A stretch of DNA of 64,000 nt, from positions 1,283,149 to 1,347,148 of the forward strand of contig NW_004450460.1 of NCBI RefSeq assembly GCF_000321225.1, in the 5' to 3' direction. A model generated the notes under the pieces. The model saw only the letters and a list, made by a program, of their open reading frames with translations, was not told the origin of the DNA and did no database searches. The first letter of the stretch is position 1, and every line of letters begins with the position of its first letter. Source of the stretch: Odobenus rosmarus divergens (lineage: Eukaryota; Chordata; Mammalia; Carnivora; Odobenidae). Position numbers and translations under genes: made by a program. Below are positions 59,483 to 64,000 of this stretch, piece by piece.

Positions 59483-60692
59483 CACGACACGTGGGGAGTC
59501 AGACGGCCCTGCTCTGTTGTGGGAGAGCACGGGACCTGATGGAGCAGGACCGTGGGCTCAGCACCCAGACGTGCCCGCCATCACCCCGCTTCTTCTCTGC
59601 AGGTCCTGACTGCTCCTTGCAACACGCGTGATTATGCAAACGGCAGACTCTCCACGCTCCCCTGAGATCAGTCTTTTCACACCCAGGACCCCAGGGGCTT
59701 CGTAATCTCCCGCCCCCCACCCCCGCTGTCGTGTCAGAGTCTCCCGTGGACACGGCTCATGGAAGTCGCGTCGTCCTGCCCTGGAGATACGGATGTGGCG
59801 GGGAAACTGCTGTCTCGGAGCCCAGGAGCCCTTGGTGGCCGGGGGTGGGGGGGCTCCACCAGCTGAGGGCAGAGTGGCCCCCGCTGCCCCGGCCCTGGCG
59901 AGCACCTGCTCCGAGCGCAGACTCGGTCCCTGGTGCGGCATCGCTGCCGGGAGGGCACACGGCCCTTGCTCTGTCTCTCTTGCCTTCTCTCCGGCAGCTT
60001 CATCCTCTTTGACTAAATGAACATTTTGCTTTGCTCTTTTTGGGTGGGTTTGGTGCTTGAATTCTCAAGTTCTCCAGGTAGGGGTGGTAACAGACCTTGA
60101 CATCGCGCCGAGCTGGGGTTTCCTGCACTTGGAGTTGGCGGGGCTGTGAACCCAGCTGGGGTGATTTTTCAATGCCTGTGTTTGTTTTCCTTAATGACAA
60201 AGCGGCACGTGTTCAGGGGGACAGATGCAAACCGTGCTTCCGTGTGCGAAGTAGCAAGTGCAAGTCCATGTCTTTTCTCATGGGCCGTGCGACGGGCGGG
60301 CGGGGAGCGGTAAACATGCGCGGGTCACCGGCACTGATGGAGAGATATGGTTCGCATGGTCGTGTGGTGGCTGAATCCTGTCATCGCCCCTTCCCGGCTT
60401 GTCACGGCTGGGAAGGGACCCACTCCATCATTCCAGAACACACACGTGTCACGCAGCCCTTCCGTCCAGCTGACCCACGGTGGCCCGTACTGGCTGTCGG
60501 GGCCCGTTGGTAACACTAAGGCTCTCAGTGCCAAGAACCAATGGCTTTATCCCAGAGGGAGGATCCAGGGGAAAACCAATCCTCGGTGGGCGGGATGCTG
60601 TGACTCTGGATGTGTAGGGTCGACAGCCATGGCCCCGGCTGGACGTCCTGTAGCGTCCCCCTCTCCCGCGTCCCTAGCCCTGGCAGGCACTA

Positions 60693-61244
60693 GGGCAAAC
60701 TGCCAATCAGCTCAGGACAGTGTGACCACTGTCGGGTGCTGGCCTGGTGTCGCCCCTCCTTTGTGGCTGCAGCCCGGCTCTAGGCCTGACCAGGACTGGA
60801 GCTGGCTAAGGGCCAAAGGGTCGAGAACTCTGACACCCCCTTCCCATGCCCACAGCCTCCGGGCCCACGTGTGGCCCATCCTGGGTAGTGGCTGCAGGGC
60901 TTCCAAGAACTCTGACCCCAGCAGTGACGTGGGCCCTCGAGTACGGGGCCCCAGGCGTGGTGTGAGTCAGGTGTTTGGAGCAGAGATTTGGCCCCTGGCC
61001 TTGGCAGCAGAGACCATGTCTCATCCAGCTTGTCCCTCTGCTGGTCATCCACTCCTTACATCAAGCATTTATGTGGCGCTAACTGTGTGCCGAGTCCGGG
61101 AAGAGAGCTGCAGAGAAGCATGGGTTCCATGCCGGCTGAGAGGCAGGGTACATGCAGAGGAGTGTGGGGCTGGCCTGGGCTCTCGGGCATGTGCTGGGAC
61201 CCTGCTCGAGGGAGTGGGACCAGCTGTCCTGAGCCGCTTGCGGG
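60693..61244. other. Outer flank of the right arm, unassigned
   Basis: No gene recognised. The 309-codon frame 60,347-61,276 starts inside the arm and runs out across its edge, so it is not shared with the left copy. Confidence 0.4.
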
Positions 61245-61560
61245 TTTGCTCTGGACTGAACTGTGTCCTCCCCTAAATTCACATGTGGAAGCCATCCCTA
61301 ATCACCCATGGGACGGTGTCGGGACGCAGGGCCTCTGGGGGGTGGTTAGGGGTAGATGAGTTCAGGAGGGTAGGCCCCACGGTAGAATTAGTGTCCTTAC
61401 AGAAGCAGAGATCACTGCCTCTCCTCAGGGGAGGACACTAGAAGGGGGAGCAGGGCCCCCTCCAGAGCCTCCCTCCACCGACACCCTGACCTCAGGCTTC
61501 AGCCCCAGGACCGTGGGCAGTGGACGCTGGTTAAGGCTGGTCTGTGGTCACAGCCACGTG
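61245..61560 (+). mobile_element. MaLR (MLT1-like) solo LTR, sense
   Basis: 'actgaactgtgtcctcccct', 'aaattcacatgtggaagcca' and 'tagtgtccttacagaagcag' are MaLR LTR text in plus orientation. Confidence 0.75.
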
Positions 61561-62674
61561 AGCTGCTGGGACCACGTAGCCAGACCAGGAGGTGCCGTCC
61601 GGGGAAGGGGAGCCGCAGAGGGCCTCGTGCGGGACCGGGGCCCAGGACACAGGGGTGTAGAGCCCTGGCAGACGTCAAGCGGCTGCCGCCTCACAAAAGG
61701 CCCCCATGCTGCAGGCAGGTGCCTCCGTGACTGCGAATCCCCGTGGCAGTCCAGAGAGAAGGCTGTTCGTCAGAAACTGAGGCCAGGGGCTCCGGTGGCT
61801 CATCAGCTTCACCCAGTTTGGAAATGCACCTTTCTCAATCCCAGGGTGCCGCCAGGATCTTCCAAAGGGACTAATTCAATGGCCCTTAAGGAGCAGAAAG
61901 AATAGTCTTCAGTCCGTGGAAAAATTTGGAAGGGAGCAAGAAATGGTGAGGGAGAGCCTCTGTCCCCAGGGCCTGTCCCCAAGTCGGCCATGGCCCACTA
62001 AGCTGACGTGGAGGGGCGTCGGAGAGGAAGGGTACAGACATCCATGCACTCAGCATGCAGGACCCCAGCAGGGGAGTCCCCATGGCAGGTAGGAAGACGG
62101 AGACCCCCAGGCCGCAGGGTCAGGGGCTGGAGGGAGGCTCAAGGTTGAGATTTCAGCCAGCCCCACACTACACCTACTCAGGAGGTCCCACCATCCTCGG
62201 GGGTCCTCGAGCTCCCAGCCTCACGTGCAGCCCACAGCCTCCCACACCAAACGTCCCCCGTGGGCGGGCACTGCCCGCACTTCCCCATAGAGATCCTCGC
62301 TGAAGGTGGCCAGAACCCTGGCTGTGCCGGCTCAGCTGGCGGCCTCAGGAAGAGGAGCCCACTGAAACCACATTTTAGGGATGTGTGATTTTATTTTTTA
62401 AGAAGCATCAAAGGCATTGTGATAGGGAAGAAGGAAACTTCACAGGATGCATCTGCGTGGTTTTGGTTCCGTGAGGTCTTATCCAGATCGGTCAGGAGAG
62501 GAGAGCCTCCAGGCGTGTCAGTTGCCCCGCCTGGCCACCTGGGGACGTGGCTCCTTGAGAGGCGGGTGCACTCCTGCAGAGCCCAGATCCCAGAGCTCAC
62601 TCTCCCCTTGCAGGGCCCACGGCTGGGAGAGGAGTGCCCCTCCACCGCCAGGAGCTCGCCGTGTGAGGATGCTG
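61561..62674. other. Unassigned GC-rich sequence
   Basis: No gene recognised. Frames overlap on both strands. Confidence 0.35.
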
Positions 62675-62689
62675 CCACCAGGTGGCGCC
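62675..62689 (+). promoter_or_regulatory. Candidate CTCF site, plus orientation
   Basis: CCACCAGGTGGCGCC matches the CTCF core consensus well. It lies 2 kb outside the right arm. Motif match only. Confidence 0.5.
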
Positions 62690-63689
62690 CTGCTGAGCAC
62701 GCGGACCCTGCTGCACCTGAGGAGCCCTGCCTGCACCTGTCCAGGGAATGCGCTCATTAGTGGTGGTGGGGGGGGGCGCGATTACCACTGCGACTTTAGA
62801 GTGGAGAAAAGGAGTCGCAGGGAGCATGAGTAACTTGGGGGCAGTCACGGTGGGGACCAGTCTACCCAGGACACAGCCCCCAAGTGATGGGGATATGGGC
62901 TTGGGTGCAGGCACCTGGCAGAACAAGGGGGCAGGGACGGGGGCGGGTACCCAGAGACCGATGACGGCCTGTGCTAGGGACCTGCCAGCCAGTGCCCAGG
63001 GAGCCTGGCGGAGCCCTGGAGAGATGGTGGGCGCTGCGGGGACCCAGAGGGCGACTGACCCGCCCCTCTGCCCAGGGCACCTGCAGAAGGCGTTGTCTGT
63101 CTGGCCTGCGGCAGAGGCATTGCCCTCACCATGCTCCCCTGCCCTGTCCCTGCCTGGCGGAGCAGGGTCAGACCCGGGAAAGCTCAGCGAGGTCAGGGGG
63201 CCTCAATACCCAGCTCTGTTCCCTGCAGGAAAGGCCAGGAACCCAGCAGGGCCATGCCCAGACCCTATCCTGGGGGAACGGTGGCCGGTTCCAGGCTGTC
63301 CCTCTGAGTCCCCCGCGGGTCAGCTCCTCCTCCCTGAGTGTCTGCAGGCCCGGCCTCGCTGGCGCCAGGGGGCGAGCATGGACCTCAAATGTTTTCTGCT
63401 CACACCGCTTCTTCCTACCCCCCTGCACTCCTCCAAGCCCCTGCACTCAACGTTCAGGCCCACGGCAGGTGATGGGGTGGCGTGGGGGGAGGCTGGGCTA
63501 GTGGAGTGTGGCGGGCACTGGGGACGGGGCAGTGCTCTAGGGAGTATGGGGGGGAGTGCAGGCTGTGCTGGGAAGAACGGGGGCCATGCTAGATTACTGA
63601 CCCCAGAGTCCACGGAGAGCAAGAGTAAGCTGATACCTGTGCTCCTGCTGGGAACCTGGGGGCCAGCAGCTTTATTTTCATTTTCATTC

Positions 63690-63800
63690 ACTGGCACCCT
63701 GCAAACAGCCCTTCCTCCACTGAGCCCCATCTTACAGACAAAAAAACTGAGGGCCAGAGAGGTTACAGGATTGCCTAGGGTCACATGACTAGAGGGAGGG
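63690..63800 (+). repeat. MIR fragment
   Basis: 'ccatcttacagacaaaaaaa', 'gagggccagagaggttacag' and 'cctagggtcacatgactag' match the MIR core. It forms the last 25 or so codons of a 346-codon frame (62,748-63,788), one reason to reject that frame. Confidence 0.75.
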
Positions 63801-63957
63801 GAGGTGGGGATTGCACTCTGTCTGTGGTTCAGCAAGGGACTGGAGTTCGAGCCACGAGGCCCATCACCCCTTCAGCACATCCTGCAGCTCCCAGCCCATC
63901 CTGAGAGGCTGTGGACAGGGGTGGAGCATAGGGGTCGGGCTTGCAGGCAATGTCCAC

Positions 63958-64000
63958 TAGGGGTGGGTGGATGGGTGGGTGGGTGGATGGGTGGATGGGT
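63958..64000 (+). repeat. GGGTGGAT/GGGT simple repeat, cut by the window edge
   Basis: An unbroken series of GGGTGGGTGGAT and GGGTGGAT units reaches the last base. The runs of GGG with one- to four-base loops fit the G-quadruplex pattern. Its full length is unknown. Confidence 0.9.

Larger units (their letters stand above)
57249..60692 (+). repeat. Right arm of a 3,444-bp inverted repeat
   Basis: This mirrors 38,436-41,879 with no indel. Frames of 313, 184, 145, 123 and other codon lengths recur in both arms at mirrored positions with zero to a few residue changes. The core (about 57,500-60,550) has only about a dozen mismatches by my count. CpG density is high throughout. It contains a KRTAP5 relic near 58,333-58,500. 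Confidence 0.95.

Noticed and set aside
38436..60692. Inverted repeat as a pure assembly artefact
   Set aside because: About 27 mismatches, concentrated at the ends, and different unique flanks on all four sides argue against a simple duplicate contig. It is not excluded without spanning reads.
60347..61276. 309-codon frame, plus
   Set aside because: It begins inside the right arm and crosses its outer edge into unrelated sequence. The left arm does not continue it.
62748..63788. Longest open frame of the window (346 codons, plus)
   Set aside because: Its last 25 or so codons are a MIR repeat, composition is Gly/Ala/Pro-rich, frames of 171-176 codons overlap it on both strands, and no domain is visible.

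Overview
The window looks like nuclear DNA of a carnivoran mammal. The diagnostic sign is a set of ten tRNA-Lys-derived Can-SINE (SINEC) copies that read GGCGCCTGGGTGGCTCAG at the head, have a B-box-like block and end in CT- and A-rich tails. They sit among L1 remnants, MaLR-type LTRs and MIR/L2 relics. I cannot name the species from sequence alone. There is no operon-like or long conserved protein-coding structure. Most long open frames are chance products of GC-rich, stop-poor sequence.

The only gene family I recognise is the hair keratin-associated protein 5 family (KRTAP5), in five states of preservation. Copy 1 (about 6.5-7.25 kb, minus) has a TATA box, a Cys-rich frame of 75 codons and a poly(A) signal, but a nonsense codon removes its last nine codons. 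Copy 2 (about 15.7-16.05 kb, plus) has an intact but short 57-codon frame with the canonical C-terminus. Copy 3 (about 49.9-50.2 kb, plus) has a 32-codon frame. Copies 4 and 5 are start-less relics, one in each arm of a large inverted repeat. A processed pseudogene of phosphoglycerate mutase (PGAM1-like), apparently with its 3' UTR, lies at 20.86-22.5 kb on the minus strand.

Layout: 0-6 kb is an antisense L1 mosaic holding a solo LTR, a MaLR LTR and four SINEs. 6.4-7.3 kb is KRTAP5 copy 1. 7.5-9.1 kb is a MaLR LTR and an 18-bp minisatellite that a SINE has split. 9.9-14.2 kb is L1 debris, including an L1 whose two halves lie in opposite orientation. 15.7-16.4 kb is KRTAP5 copy 2. 16.4-20.4 kb is GC-rich and unassigned. 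20.4-22.5 kb is a MaLR LTR and the PGAM1 retrocopy. 22.6-28.6 kb is L1. 29.3-38.4 kb is mostly unassigned and GC-rich.

The most striking structure is a 3,444-bp inverted repeat with no indel between its arms. The arms are 38,436-41,879 and 57,249-60,692, about 99% identical by eye, CpG-rich, and separated by a 15.4-kb spacer. The spacer contains a roughly 415-bp CA/CG-rich simple-sequence tract, L1 debris and KRTAP5 copy 3. Outside the right arm the window runs through a MaLR LTR and GC-rich unassigned sequence to a GGGTGGAT-type simple repeat at the right edge. The plausible biology is a decaying, rearranged KRTAP5 cluster in which one duplicated block has become an arm-to-arm homogenised inverted repeat.
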